This document shows positions 9,322-18,686 of a stretch of 64,000 bases of DNA, piece by piece. How positions within the stretch are numbered: position 1 is the first letter of the stretch; every line of letters begins with the position of its first letter. The translations under genes were made by a program, and so were the position numbers. The notes under the pieces were generated by a model. It worked only from the letters and a program-made list of their open reading frames with translations, ran no database searches and was not told the origin of the DNA. Origin of the DNA: Thermogemmatispora carboxidivorans (GTDB taxonomy: Bacteria; Chloroflexota; Ktedonobacteria; Ktedonobacterales; Ktedonobacteraceae); assembly GCF_000702505.1 (NCBI RefSeq), contig NZ_JNIM01000001.1:4464001-4528000 (forward strand), written 5' to 3'.

Positions 9322-9343
9322 TTAACTGGCTGATTAATTAATA
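9322..9343. promoter_or_regulatory. Probable TetR autoregulatory operator
   Basis: This second copy of the 22-nt box (TTAACTG...TAATTAATA) lies 18 nt upstream of the tetR start codon and differs from the copy at 8639-8660 at two positions. Confidence 0.5.
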
Positions 9344-9408
9344 TGATAGGCCAGAGGAGAGGAGTTGTCAAGGCTGCCAGGAGGGGGGGAGCGGGATGGC
9401 TGGCGCGA

Positions 9409-10653
9409 TCAGGGGTCGACGGTTGGCGGGGCGGTATAGCTAATGCGATAGATATAGCCGCCCTTATCGTCGCTCACATAAAGCGAGCCCTGGGGGTCGA
9501 CGGCCAGGCCCACGGGGCGCCCGGTAGCGTCGTTATTATTCAGCAGCCAGCCGGTAGCGAAATCCTCCACGGGGCCGGCGACCGCGCCTTGGGAGTTGAG
9601 CGGGATGAAGACCACCTTATAGCCCGTCGGTACCGTGCGGTTCCAGGAGCCGTGGAAGGCCACAAAGACGCCGTGGTAGTGAGAGGGGAACTGGTTAGCG
9701 GTATAGAAGGCCAGGCCGAGAGGAGCCGAGTGGGCCTGCATTTTCACCAGCGGCTGCACCACCCCGCGGCAATCGCCGGGGTGGCCATAGTCGGGATCGA
9801 TAATATCGCCAGCGTGGCAGCGAGGCCAGCCATAGTTAGCCCCATCCTGGAGGGCATAAATCGTCTCTGGCGGCGTATTATCGCCCATCAGATCGCGGCC
9901 ATTATTGGTCACCCAGATCTGATTATTCCACGGATTGATGGCCATTCCGACTGCATTGCGCAGGCCGCGGGCGTAGATCCTGCCGCCGCTGCCATCCAGG
10001 TTAAAGACCATCACTGTTGCACGGCGGGGGTCCGGCTCGATGCACACATTGCAGGAGGAACCGATCGAGACATAGAGCCGGCCATCGGGGCCGATCAAGA
10101 CCGTGCGCGTCACATGGTTGCCGCCTGTAGGCAAGTCGGGCACGATCACCTTGCGGCTCGTCACATGCCAGGAGGCATCGAGGGTAAAGCGCGTGACACG
10201 CGAAGCCTCGCCCACGTAGAGCGCGCCCTGATAAAAGACCAGGCTGGTTGGATCGTCAAGGCCCGAGACCACGACCACGCGGCGAGCGGCCTTCCCGCTG
10301 TGGGTTGGATCGGGCAAGGCCACAATGCTCCCGGTGCCGCGCTCGGCCACAAAGAGCGTGCCATCGGGGCTAAAGGTAATAAAGCGGGGAGCCGAGAGAC
10401 CTTGTGCGAAGACCGTAGCCGTGAAGCCGGGGGGGAGATGCAAATGGGTCACGGTCGCACTGCCGCCCACGAAATGCGAGCCGGTCAACAAGGAGCGCAC
10501 CAGGGCCCGCTGACTATAGAGCAGGGCGGCCAGGACCACCAGCACGGCTACCAGGAGCGAGAGTATCACGATCAGGCGCCGTCGTCCGCGGCGGCGCGAC
10601 GGCTGTAGCGGCTGACTACTCGTGACCTGCAGGCGTTCCTCTTCGTCCGACAT
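9409..10653 (-). CDS. Membrane-anchored PQQ-dependent sugar/sorbosone dehydrogenase-like protein
   Basis: The 414-residue protein has a short basic cytoplasmic tail, one membrane helix (about residues 27-46, LIVILSLLVAVLVVLAALL) and a periplasm-side beta-propeller. The propeller shows the glucose/sorbosone dehydrogenase pattern: LPPGFTATVFAQGLSAPRFI, then SPDGTLFVAERGTGSIVAL, IYARGLRNAVGMAINP, DGANYGWPRCH and FVAFHGSWNRTVPTGYKV. The related soluble aldose dehydrogenases use PQQ and Ca2+. No PQQ synthesis genes are visible, so the cofactor is inferred from the family and the substrate is unknown. Confidence 0.8.
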   Translation of the reverse strand: MSDEEERLQVTSSQPLQPSRRRGRRRLIVILSLLVAVLVVLAALLYSQRALVRSLLTGSHFVGGSATVTHLHLPPGFTATVFAQGLSAPRFITFSPDGTLFVAERGTGSIVALPDPTHSGKAARRVVVVSGLDDPTSLVFYQGALYVGEASRVTRFTLDASWHVTSRKVIVPDLPTGGNHVTRTVLIGPDGRLYVSIGSSCNVCIEPDPRRATVMVFNLDGSGGRIYARGLRNAVGMAINPWNNQIWVTNNGRDLMGDNTPPETIYALQDGANYGWPRCHAGDIIDPDYGHPGDCRGVVQPLVKMQAHSAPLGLAFYTANQFPSHYHGVFVAFHGSWNRTVPTGYKVVFIPLNSQGAVAGPVEDFATGWLLNNNDATGRPVGLAVDPQGSLYVSDDKGGYIYRISYTAPPTVDP

Positions 10654-10836
10654 AAAGCACTCGTCCAGCTAGCAAGGGGCCTGTACTGAGCGAGACAGAG
10701 CTATCAGCTCACAGGGCCGCGCAGGCCTGAGATCATGGGGCGCTTCCCAAAGCGCAGTACAGGACCGAGAAATAACGGCAGGCTCCTCAGCCACCAGCCA
10801 GCCGACCCGTCCGCCTTGGCCTGCCAGCCGGACTGG

Positions 10837-11067
10837 CTAAGAGACCAGCTCCAGCTGAGAGATCTCCAGAACACGCGCTAAGAGACGAACGTGATAAGGC
10901 TGAGGCTCCTCGCGCCCGTCCTCCAGGTGAGCGATCGTCGTGCGGCGCAATCCAGTCATATCGGCCAATTGGCCGATACTGAGGCCGCGACGCTGTCGCC
11001 AGAGACGGAGGTTGGGGAGACCACGCCGCCGTGACTGGGCCTTGCTTTGCGTAGCCTGTGCCTTCAT
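10837..11067 (-). CDS. Small XRE-family helix-turn-helix regulator
   Basis: The 76-residue protein is essentially one Cro/CI-type domain: LRLWRQRRGLSIGQLADM, then the recognition helix TGLRRTTIAHLEDG, then PYHVRLLARVLEIS. A short basic N-terminal tail precedes it. The ATG at 11067 has AAAGGAGAG about 5 nt upstream, supporting a real gene despite its size. There is no attached effector domain. Its targets are unknown; it lies downstream of the sigma/anti-sigma pair on the same strand. Confidence 0.75.
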   Translation of the reverse strand: MKAQATQSKAQSRRRGLPNLRLWRQRRGLSIGQLADMTGLRRTTIAHLEDGREEPQPYHVRLLARVLEISQLELVS

Positions 11068-11309
11068 GACCCTCTCCTTTGAGGATAAGCTCCTTCCTCC
11101 TGGCGCCGCTCAGCGTCGTTGCAGAGTGAAGCGCCATCTGGAGCAGCATTTGTCTCTGCCCTTTCCTCGCGAACAACCAGGTGGGTGCTCGCGAGAGGAG
11201 CAGCAGCCCAATCCTGCCCCTCTTTTTAGAGGATACCAGATCGGCCCGGTCCTTGTCTAGAGAGGAAGCACGCCAGCGAAACTCGCCCCGCCTGACGGTC
11301 AGCGTCAGG

Positions 11310-12620
11310 CTAGGAATGATGCTGCTGACCCGTCTGGGAGGAAGCCGTCGCTGTATGGCTACTCTCGCTCTGATGGCCCTGGCCCTGAGCCTGCGAGCCG
11401 TGAGATGACGAGGTTTTGGCCTGGCCTAAACTCCCAGCAGGCTGATCCGGGCCGACGAGGCGGAGATAGGGGCTATCCAGGCTGCTATCGAGCGAGAGCG
11501 AGAGAATCACTCCATCGAAGGGACCAGGCAGGTAACGATTGAGGGCCGTCGCCGAGGCCAGCGAGACGCCGGAGTGCAGGAGATGCTGTATTTGCAGCTC
11601 CTGCAAGGAATCCGCCACAGAGAGCAAAGTTTCCACATTGAGACCCGTCTGCGGCGAGCACTGGCCAGCAATCCAGAAAACGACGCCATCGCGCTGGGTG
11701 AGCAGCTCGCAATGCCCGTTGTAGATCCAGCGGCGCGCGTAGGTATTGATGGTCACCCATTGACCTTCAACATAGATGGCTGCTGCACGCCCCTGGTTGT
11801 CAACCTGGAGAGGGTGGATGGCGTTGGCCTCCACTACCTGATAGACCTGGCCGTAAGGCTTAAACTCGCGGATCGCCAACTCGCTTGCGTCATGCCAGGG
11901 GCTACCGGGAGCCATCAAGGAGTAGCGGAACTCCACCATCGGCCCATCGGTCCATACGGGCCAGCCGCGCACGTGGTCGCTATAGAGATAAAGGTTGCGC
12001 AACACGTAGTGATCGGGGATCTCTGCCGGCCAATAGAGCGGGAAATGCAGCTCGCGCTCAACGGCCAGCAGGCTTACTTGATCGTTGTGGCCTGCGGTCG
12101 TATTGAGGGGCGAACTGACCACAGGTTTCGTCAGGGGTCCATGCACCGGATAGACCCCGCTCTGCACACCCTGCAGCAGGATCACCAGGCCAGAGGCGAA
12201 CGAAGGAGCTGCAATGAGCATCGTCAGAAGCATGAAGAGCAGGAGTGAGACGCCGGCCAGGAGGAGGCGCCGGCTCAGGCCCATTCCGCGCACCAGCTCT
12301 CTCCAGGCACGTCTCTCCTCCAGGTTAAAAAGACGACGCTGCAGTTTTAAACGCCGAAAGACGCGAGCGCGTATCCTTTGCTCAAAACCGGAATCGACTG
12401 GTGCAAAGCGTGGATCTTCAGACTCAAGTAAGGTATGCACAAAGTATGGCGGAATCTCCTCTTCGGGAAGGGAGAAGAGCGTATCCAGCTCCTGGGCGAA
12501 AGCGACTTCCTCCTCACTAAAATCGGAAGGAAGCGTCACTTTGCGGCCACCGAATGAGAAAGAGACAGCGTTGCGACATTCCCTGTTCTCTGCCTGCTCC
12601 TCAAATTCGCTCATACTCAT
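11310..12620 (-). CDS. Membrane protein, probable anti-sigma factor of the adjacent ECF sigma
   Basis: The 436-residue protein has a cytoplasmic N-terminal part of about 120 residues, one membrane helix (about residues 122-145, LLLAGVSLLLFMLLTMLIAA) and a large external region ending in a Ser/His/Gln-rich tail. It overlaps the sigma-factor gene by 20 nt, which is typical of sigma/anti-sigma pairs. I chose the ATG at 12620 because AAGGAG lies 7 nt before it; neighbouring ATGs at 12626 and 12614 are worse placed. No zinc-binding HxxxCxxC motif is visible, so the anti-sigma role rests on gene order and topology only. Confidence 0.6.
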   Translation of the reverse strand: MSMSEFEEQAENRECRNAVSFSFGGRKVTLPSDFSEEEVAFAQELDTLFSLPEEEIPPYFVHTLLESEDPRFAPVDSGFEQRIRARVFRRLKLQRRLFNLEERRAWRELVRGMGLSRRLLLAGVSLLLFMLLTMLIAAPSFASGLVILLQGVQSGVYPVHGPLTKPVVSSPLNTTAGHNDQVSLLAVERELHFPLYWPAEIPDHYVLRNLYLYSDHVRGWPVWTDGPMVEFRYSLMAPGSPWHDASELAIREFKPYGQVYQVVEANAIHPLQVDNQGRAAAIYVEGQWVTINTYARRWIYNGHCELLTQRDGVVFWIAGQCSPQTGLNVETLLSVADSLQELQIQHLLHSGVSLASATALNRYLPGPFDGVILSLSLDSSLDSPYLRLVGPDQPAGSLGQAKTSSSHGSQAQGQGHQSESSHTATASSQTGQQHHS

Positions 12621-13269
12621 GTGCATACTCCTTGAGCGCCTCGCGCAAGCTCTTCCGCGCTCGCCACAGGCGGGTATCGACCGCGTGGCGAGTGAGACCT
12701 GTTCGGGCCGCCAGTTCTTCCGTGCTGGCGAACCGGAAATAGCGCTGATAAATCAGGTAGCGGTCAAGCTCAGGCAACGTCGCCAAGGCCAGGCGCAGCT
12801 CTTCGCGCCTTTCATTTTGTTCCAGCAGCAGCTCCATGCTGGCATCAGGATGAGGAGGCAAAGGAACGCGATTCTCCTGTTCCTGGCCACCCCATCGGTT
12901 CCCTTTTCGCCCACCGCTGCCATCGGCAGCAGCCCACTGACCATTTTCTTCCGCTGGCTGGACAGCGTGCACCTGTCGTCGACAGAGCTGACGGCGTCGG
13001 TCCAGCGCAATATATTTCGCGCGCATCGTCAGCCAGGTACGGAGCGTACCACGACTGGCATCGAAGGTCTCGATCTCCTGCCAGGCGGCCACAAAGAGAT
13101 CGTTGACGCACTCCTCCGCATCCTGGATCACCCCCACACCGTTGAGGATGAGTCGGATAAAATAATAAATCTCGCGCGAGTAACGTGCAATGAGGGTCTC
13201 CAGGGCATCGGGATTGCGCTCCTTCAACTGCTGAACGAGGTCTTCATCCGACCAGTCCTGTCGCACCAT
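12601..13269 (-). CDS. ECF-type RNA polymerase sigma factor
   Basis: The 222-residue protein has sigma region 2 at about residues 17-90 (ALETLIARYSREIYYFIR, DAEECVNDLFVAAWQEI, GTLRTWLTMRAKYIALDRRR). A Gly/Asn-rich linker follows, then region 4 at about 150-210 (ALATLPELDRYLIYQRYF, then STEELAARTGLTRHAVDTRLWRA). It directs polymerase to a specific promoter set. The start at 13269 has AAGGAG 5 nt upstream. The downstream membrane gene overlaps its 3' end and probably holds it inactive until an external signal arrives. Confidence 0.9.
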   Translation of the reverse strand: MVRQDWSDEDLVQQLKERNPDALETLIARYSREIYYFIRLILNGVGVIQDAEECVNDLFVAAWQEIETFDASRGTLRTWLTMRAKYIALDRRRQLCRRQVHAVQPAEENGQWAAADGSGGRKGNRWGGQEQENRVPLPPHPDASMELLLEQNERREELRLALATLPELDRYLIYQRYFRFASTEELAARTGLTRHAVDTRLWRARKSLREALKEYAHEYERI

Positions 13270-13919
13270 GCTCGCTCCTTGGGGTATCAGGTATATCCTC
13301 CCACCAACAGGACCTGCTTGCCGACCACCTCTTCAGCAAGTCATGCGGCGTCACCGCGCACCGCGGCAGCGCCCCTGATCGGGGAGATATACCGAGTGGT
13401 GGTGCTGCGCCATCATCCAACAACATACTACGCCCCGCCTTGCGGGGCTCCTCACATACTCAGCCGCTACGGCCCTCGCCCGTGCTCCTCTCCACTCCAT
13501 CCTTTGTGACAGGCTCTCCCACCTATCATACTCCGTAGGTGAGCCTGGCGCTTGGTTCCTGTTTCCCCTCTGACCCGTGCTGCTTCCTTGCGTTCTCTCT
13601 GGCGTTTGGGCTACTACTCCCTTCTCCCGCGCGTGAGTACTGCTGCTTGTCGCTTGCCGTTGCCAATGATGGCGTTTTTTCCATTGTGACGGAAAGCTTG
13701 CTGAAAGTCAAGGCCGCTGCTGCCTCGCTATCCAGTGGTGAAGATTCCTCTCCCTCTCTCCTTCATCTTCGCTCGTCGCCAGCCCTTCATCCTCTCGCTC
13801 TTTTCGGCCATCTGCTCTCAGCGTCCGCTTACTCCCAGTGCGGGAGCATGTTATAATACCTCAACATCAGGGCTTCAACCAACCCAACCCAACCAGCTTC
13901 ACGTAAGGGGTGCCTGAAG
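13270..13919. other. Divergent intergenic region
   Basis: About 650 bp between the sigma-factor gene (minus strand) and the DUF1028 gene (plus strand). No convincing gene was seen. A TATAAT box lies at 13852-13857 on the plus strand. Confidence 0.4.
13829..13857 (+). promoter_or_regulatory. Candidate promoter of the DUF1028 gene
   Basis: TTACTC (13829-13834) is followed after 17 nt by a perfect TATAAT (13852-13857). The start codon is about 60 nt downstream. Confidence 0.45.
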
Positions 13920-14801
13920 ATGACCTTCTCCATTGTGGCCCGTGACCCGCAGGCGGGCGAATTGGGCATTGCCGTCCAATCGAAGTTTCTGGCTGTAGGG
14001 GCTGTTGTTCCCTGGGCTCAAGCTGGCATTGGCGCCATTGCTACCCAATCCTGGGCCAATACTACCTATGGTCCCCGTGGTTTAGAGTTGTTAGCCCGCG
14101 GCTTCTCGGCAGCTGAGACGTTAGAGCAGTTGCTGGCAGATGATGCAGAGCGGGCCAAGCGCCAGGTTGGTATTGTGCCTGCCAGCGGCGCGCCGGTCAC
14201 TTATACTGGTAGCGAATGCTTCCCCTGGGCCGGTGGGCGCGTCGGTGAGCATTATGCCTGCCAGGGCAATATTCTGGTCAGCGAGGAAACGGTGAACGCG
14301 ATGGCGCGCACTTTTGAAGAGACGTCTGGCCAGCTTTGCGATCGCCTGCTGGCGGCTCTGGCCGCAGGTCAGGAGGCGGGCGGCGACAGCCGTGGTCAAC
14401 AATCGGCGGCTCTGCTGGTGGTGCGCGAGAAGGGTGGTTACGGAGGTTTCAACGATCGCTTCATTGATCTGCGCGTCGATGATCATCCCCATCCGATTGA
14501 GGAGCTGGCTCGCCTCCTGCGATTGCACAGGCTCTATCTCTTCCCCCCCGATCCCCAGGATATTCTGCCGATCGATGGAGCTATCGCTCGTGAGCTGCAG
14601 GAGCTGCTGAGGCGCAGCGGCGACTATCATGGCCCGCTCTCGGGCGTCTTTGACGCGCAGACACGTGAGGCTTTCTGGCACTTCTGTGGGCGCGAGAATC
14701 TGGAAGAGCGCTGGCTGGAAGGGGAGCGCATCGATCGTGTGGTGCTGACCTTTATGCGCGAGCGGCTGGGTAGCCAGAGCGGCGGTAGCGGCTCAGCCTG
14801 A
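13920..14801 (+). CDS. DUF1028 family protein with C-terminal peptidoglycan-binding-like part
   Basis: The 293-residue protein starts with the DUF1028 hallmark MTFSIVARDPQAGELGIAVQ and continues with GAVVPWAQAGIGAIATQS, GNILVSE and GGDSRGQQSAALLVV. These place it in the Ntn-hydrolase-like DUF1028 family, whose substrate is not established. The last 80 residues (LQELLRRSGDYHGPLSGVFDAQTREAFWHFC) resemble the peptidoglycan-binding-like tail found in many family members. AAGGGG lies about 9 nt before the ATG. A strong hairpin terminator follows, so it is probably a single-gene transcript. Confidence 0.8.
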   Translation: MTFSIVARDPQAGELGIAVQSKFLAVGAVVPWAQAGIGAIATQSWANTTYGPRGLELLARGFSAAETLEQLLADDAERAKRQVGIVPASGAPVTYTGSECFPWAGGRVGEHYACQGNILVSEETVNAMARTFEETSGQLCDRLLAALAAGQEAGGDSRGQQSAALLVVREKGGYGGFNDRFIDLRVDDHPHPIEELARLLRLHRLYLFPPDPQDILPIDGAIARELQELLRRSGDYHGPLSGVFDAQTREAFWHFCGRENLEERWLEGERIDRVVLTFMRERLGSQSGGSGSA

Positions 14802-14900
14802 CCTGCTGCCGGCGGGGCGCTAGCTGTCCTGCGTCTTCTGGCAGGGCAACCCGCTATCTTCTCTCCCTCCCGCTCTAGAGTCAGACTTGAGAGGCACGAG

Positions 14901-14952
14901 GTCAGGGCTGCAATCTGATTTGCTGGTTGCAGCCCTGACTTCTTGTTCTTTT
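14901..14952 (+). terminator. Intrinsic terminator after the DUF1028 gene
   Basis: A 13-bp perfect stem (GTCAGGGCTGCAA paired with TTGCAGCCCTGAC, 13-nt loop) is followed by a T-rich stretch TTCTTGTTCTTTT. Confidence 0.8.
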
Positions 14953-15012
14953 CCTGCCTGGCCTGTCATTGCCAGTGATGATCAAGCCGACAGTGTGTGG
15001 TCTCTGTCTGGC

Positions 15013-16845
15013 CTAGCGTCTGGTGCTGGCCTGGCTGCGGTTGAGCACCGGGATCTTGGAGACCGTCCAGCGGTCGTTGGGGCTGGCGACCTCGAACTGG
15101 ACCATCGAGATGGCGTCGGTTGGACAGCGGACGATGCAGAGGCCGCAGCGGATGCACTTCTCCTCGTCGATGATCATATCGGCGCCGCCCTCCCAGGTCT
15201 CGGTTAGCTGGTGCAGTGGATCGCCTTTGACCACGCGCGAGAGGCCTTCCATGCTGATGCAGTCGTAGGGACAGATGTCGACGCAGCCCGAGCAGAGGAT
15301 ACAGATCGAGGGGTCGATCATGATGTTGAGCTGGCACTGCAGGCAGCGCCGTGCCTGGATGACCGCCTGCTCGGGGGTATAGCCGGTCTCGGTCTCGCGC
15401 GTGTAGCTATAGCGCTCCCTGACGGGCAACGATGGAATATTCTCATGCGGGATCGACTCGTAGTCGTCGACCATGCCGCGGCGGTAGTCGGGCAGTTCGA
15501 TCTCTTCGGGTGGCTCCGCCGGCTTATCCTGCCCGCCGAGGTAGCGGTTGATGGCGATGGCGGCATCGCGCCCGTCGGCGATGGCTGAGATCAGGTTACG
15601 CGAGCCTTCGGTGAAGTCGCCGCCGGCGAAGAGGCCGGGGTAGCTGGTCATCCAGGTCTCGCGGTCGATCAGCGGCACGCCAGTGCGGCGATTGACCTCC
15701 AGATTCAGCTCTTTGGCCGGTATCCAGGAGGAATCGCTATACTGACCGAAGGCGGCGATCACCATATCGATCTCATCAAGAACGAACTCGCTGCCCGGGA
15801 TGGGGATCGGGCGACGGCGTCCGCTGGAGTCGGGGTCGCCGAGCTTGTTGCGCACGAACTTAATGCCGCTGACGTGAACGCCATCCTTGCTCAGGATTTC
15901 GGTCTGCGTGACCAGATACTGGAACTCGACGTGTTCGCGGATTGCCTCGTCGACCTCGTACTCGTCGGCAGGCTGCTCCTCCTTGGAGCGGCGGTACATG
16001 ACGTAGACCTTGTCGGCGCCGAAGCGGATGGCGGTGCGGCAGCAGTCCATCGCGGTAAAGCCGGAGCCGAGGACGACGACGCGCTTGCCGACAAAGACCG
16101 GTTCACCATAGTTGGTCTTGGCCAGGAATTCGATGCCGTTCATGACGCCGACGAGGTCGGCCCCGGGGACGACCTTGCCGTCAGGCCCGGTAATGGGGTT
16201 GGAGATGTAGCAGCCGGCGGCCAGGAAGACAGCATCGTACTGCTTGAGCAGGTCGGTGAGCTGGATGTCACGCCCAACGCGCGTGTTGTAGATGGCCTCG
16301 ACTCCGAGGTCCTCCATGTACTCGTTGCACTCTTCGTAGGTCACACTGCGCGGCAGACGCCAGATGGGGATACCGTTGACCATGACGCCGCCCGCTACAG
16401 GGTCGGCCTCGTAGATGGTCACTGGATAGCCCATCTCGCGCAGGTCGCGGGCGCAGGCGAGGCCGGCAGCACCAGCTCCGACAATGGCCACCTTCTTGTC
16501 TCTGGTGATCGGGGGCCGCTCGGCGTGATGACGGAACTGGCGGTGATCCGCAGCCGCACGCTTGAGCCAGCAGATGGCAATGGGCTTGCCGTCGATCTTG
16601 TTGCGCCGACAGACCGGCTCACAGGGGCGCGCGCAGGTGCGCCCCAGGACGCCCGGTACGACGTTGGCCTTGCGGTTCAGCAGGTAGGCCTCGTCAAAGC
16701 GCGCCTGCGAGATGAGGCCGATGTAGGTTGAGACGTCGGTATGCGCCGGACAGCCTACCTGGCACGGTATATTGGTTTGATACCAGTCAGGGCTGGCCAG
16801 AAAAGACTGGTATCGGGGTTCCAGTTCGCGATCAGGATCAATCAT
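15013..16845 (-). CDS. GltD-like NAD(P)-binding flavoprotein with ferredoxin domains
   Basis: The 610-residue protein begins with the Fe-S domain of glutamate-synthase small subunits (CQVGCPAHTDVSTYI, CARPCEPVCRR). It continues with an FAD site (VAIVGAGAAGLACARDL), a NAD(P) site (VVVLGSGFTAMDCCRTA) and the FAD-closing GLFAGGDFTEGSRNLI. The last 110 residues carry a CLQC pair and two 4Fe-4S clusters (CILCSGCVDICP and CIRCGLCIVRCP). This is an electron-transfer module of the NfnB/GltD type that shuttles electrons between NAD(P)H and ferredoxin. No glutamate synthase large subunit or other partner is adjacent, so the physiological partner is unknown. Confidence 0.85.
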   Translation of the reverse strand: MIDPDRELEPRYQSFLASPDWYQTNIPCQVGCPAHTDVSTYIGLISQARFDEAYLLNRKANVVPGVLGRTCARPCEPVCRRNKIDGKPIAICWLKRAAADHRQFRHHAERPPITRDKKVAIVGAGAAGLACARDLREMGYPVTIYEADPVAGGVMVNGIPIWRLPRSVTYEECNEYMEDLGVEAIYNTRVGRDIQLTDLLKQYDAVFLAAGCYISNPITGPDGKVVPGADLVGVMNGIEFLAKTNYGEPVFVGKRVVVLGSGFTAMDCCRTAIRFGADKVYVMYRRSKEEQPADEYEVDEAIREHVEFQYLVTQTEILSKDGVHVSGIKFVRNKLGDPDSSGRRRPIPIPGSEFVLDEIDMVIAAFGQYSDSSWIPAKELNLEVNRRTGVPLIDRETWMTSYPGLFAGGDFTEGSRNLISAIADGRDAAIAINRYLGGQDKPAEPPEEIELPDYRRGMVDDYESIPHENIPSLPVRERYSYTRETETGYTPEQAVIQARRCLQCQLNIMIDPSICILCSGCVDICPYDCISMEGLSRVVKGDPLHQLTETWEGGADMIIDEEKCIRCGLCIVRCPTDAISMVQFEVASPNDRWTVSKIPVLNRSQASTRR

Positions 16846-17396
16846 AGCAGGAGAATCCTTTCCTGAGCATCCGGTTACTTGCTCTCGTCGCCCGGAGTCA
16901 CGTTTCGGCTCTGCCTGAACGAATGGGTGGAAGCCAACGCGGGCCGCGGGGCGCTCACCTCGCCTCTCTTTGTCCTTATCCTTCTTCCTTACTCTGGCCG
17001 GGTAACCGCTTGATCGGTCTGCTTTGCTGGCGGCCTTTCCTTCTGCCTGCTGAGCGGCTGACCCCTTCGGCGGCCTCGCCAGGCTTCCCCTTCCCTCTCC
17101 GGTTTTCCGGTCAATGCACAGGTTCAGCTTGCTTTGTTTGCTGTTGCTAGCGTTGGCTATTGACGAGACTGGACCGCTCTGCGGGGCGGTGTATTTCTTC
17201 CGTCCGTCAGATTATAGCATAGCGCATGGAGAGGAACAAGGCGCAAAGGGGCCAGAGCCTGGCTGTCAGGCTGCCTGAAATTGCCTGGATTGAGCGGTTA
17301 CGCTGCTGAAGCTGCTGCCGGGTTTGCCGGGTTGCCCCGACGCCAAGCCTGGTCCTGCGCCCGCCTCTTGGCTTCCCATTTGCCGTTTGGCCACAT
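16846..17396. other. Intergenic region upstream of the GltD-like gene
   Basis: About 550 bp. It holds a minus-strand promoter at 17211-17239 and a roughly 360-nt leader before the GltD-like start codon. No gene was recognised in it. Confidence 0.4.
17211..17239 (-). promoter_or_regulatory. Promoter of the GltD-like gene
   Basis: On the minus strand, TTGTTC (17239-17234) is followed after 17 nt by a perfect TATAAT (17216-17211). A long leader of about 360 nt separates it from the start codon at 16845. Confidence 0.5.
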
Positions 17397-18611
17397 TTAG
17401 TGCGTGTGATGGATGACTGTGGCTTCTTCGGCTTCGGCCTCGACAGGTAGCGGCGAGGCGATAAGACCAGCCAGGAGGGCGGCACGCGGCGCAACGCTGT
17501 CGAGCAGGAGGTACTCATCGGGGCTGTGGTCGTTGCCGCCGATGGGACCAAGGCCGTCGAGTGTGGGTACACTGTAGAGGGCGGCATAGCTGGCGTCGGA
17601 GGCGCCGCCCGTCAGGACATGCTCCAACGAGAAGCCGAGCATGGCGGCGATGGCCTGAGCCTGCTCTGCCAGGCGATGCGCGGCAGGTGTGCAGACCAGG
17701 GGATGCTTGAGATGGGGATCTTCTTCTAGCTCCAGACGTACGCCGGGGACGCGCTGCTGCTGGAGCAGGCCCAGCCAGCGCTCTTCGGTGGCCTCTTTAT
17801 CTTCCAGGTGCAGGAAACGCAGGTCGAAGCGCGCTTCGGCGTAGTCGGGGATAACGTTGGTGGCAATGCCACCGTTGATGAGGCCAGGGGTAACGGTGAG
17901 GCCCGCACGCCAGCCGGAGAGGCCGGCAAATTGGAGGACCTGATGGGCCAGCTCAACGATGGCGTTGCGGCCTTTTTCGGGTTCGACCCCGGCATGGGCG
18001 GCTCTGCCGTAGGCGCGCAAGGTGTAGCCAGCGTTGCCTTTGCGCGCACTGACGATGGCGCCGTTGGCACGGGCGGCTTCCAGGACAAAGGCTCGGTGGG
18101 CGTCATGTAAGACCTGCTCCATAAGGTCGTCGCAGTGACGGACGTTGATTTCTTCGTCGGAGACACAGAGGAAGCGCAGCTCGCCAAAGGGCCGGTAGTT
18201 GAGAGCCTGCAAGGCTTCGAGGGCGTAGAGCGCCGCCAGGATGCAGCCTTTCATGTCGCAGACGCCAGGGGCGTAGAGGCGGTTGCCTTCACGGCGCAGG
18301 GGACGTGCAGCGGCGGTGCCTATGGGATAAACGGTGTCGCTGTGAGCCAGGAGGACCACGATGTCATCGCGGTCACCTTGGCCGTGCAGGGTGCCCAACA
18401 GGTCATTCCCCCACTCCTGGCGTTCGACAATGGCGACCTCCATGCCAAGGGCTTGCAGACGAGCAGCAAGCCACTCCGTCGCTTGGTCAATGCCAGCTTT
18501 ATGAAAGGTGAAGGTTTCAAAAGCACAGAGGGTGCTCAGCTCATCAATATAGCGCGCCAATCGCTGGCGGACATAGTCTTCAACGCTTCGGACAAGTGTG
18601 TGCAAATCCAT
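17397..18611 (-). CDS. M20 family metallopeptidase (carboxypeptidase G2/ArgE/DapE type)
   Basis: The 404-residue enzyme shows the M20 metal and catalytic residues in order: His90 and Asp92 in LLAHSDTV, the bridging Asp119 in GVCDMKG, Glu153-Glu154 in CVSDEEIN, Glu178 in FVLEAARA, and the late His in GGNDHSPDEY. An M20 dimerisation domain fills the middle (about residues 190-310). It hydrolyses an amide bond of a peptide or N-acyl amino acid; the exact substrate is open. The ATG at 18611 has GGGGAGG 5 nt upstream, while the longer frame to 18737 covers the promoter and is rejected. Confidence 0.85.
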   Translation of the reverse strand: MDLHTLVRSVEDYVRQRLARYIDELSTLCAFETFTFHKAGIDQATEWLAARLQALGMEVAIVERQEWGNDLLGTLHGQGDRDDIVVLLAHSDTVYPIGTAAARPLRREGNRLYAPGVCDMKGCILAALYALEALQALNYRPFGELRFLCVSDEEINVRHCDDLMEQVLHDAHRAFVLEAARANGAIVSARKGNAGYTLRAYGRAAHAGVEPEKGRNAIVELAHQVLQFAGLSGWRAGLTVTPGLINGGIATNVIPDYAEARFDLRFLHLEDKEATEERWLGLLQQQRVPGVRLELEEDPHLKHPLVCTPAAHRLAEQAQAIAAMLGFSLEHVLTGGASDASYAALYSVPTLDGLGPIGGNDHSPDEYLLLDSVAPRAALLAGLIASPLPVEAEAEEATVIHHTH

Positions 18612-18657
18612 GACTGCCTCCCCACGAGCCAGGGTGTGTTTCTTGTAATTGAACGAG

Positions 18658-18686
18658 AGGATAGATGAGATGTGACCTCTTGTCAA
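18658..18686 (-). promoter_or_regulatory. Promoter of the M20 peptidase gene
   Basis: On the minus strand, TTGACA (18686-18681) is followed after 17 nt by TATCCT (18663-18658). The start codon is about 47 nt downstream. Confidence 0.6.
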
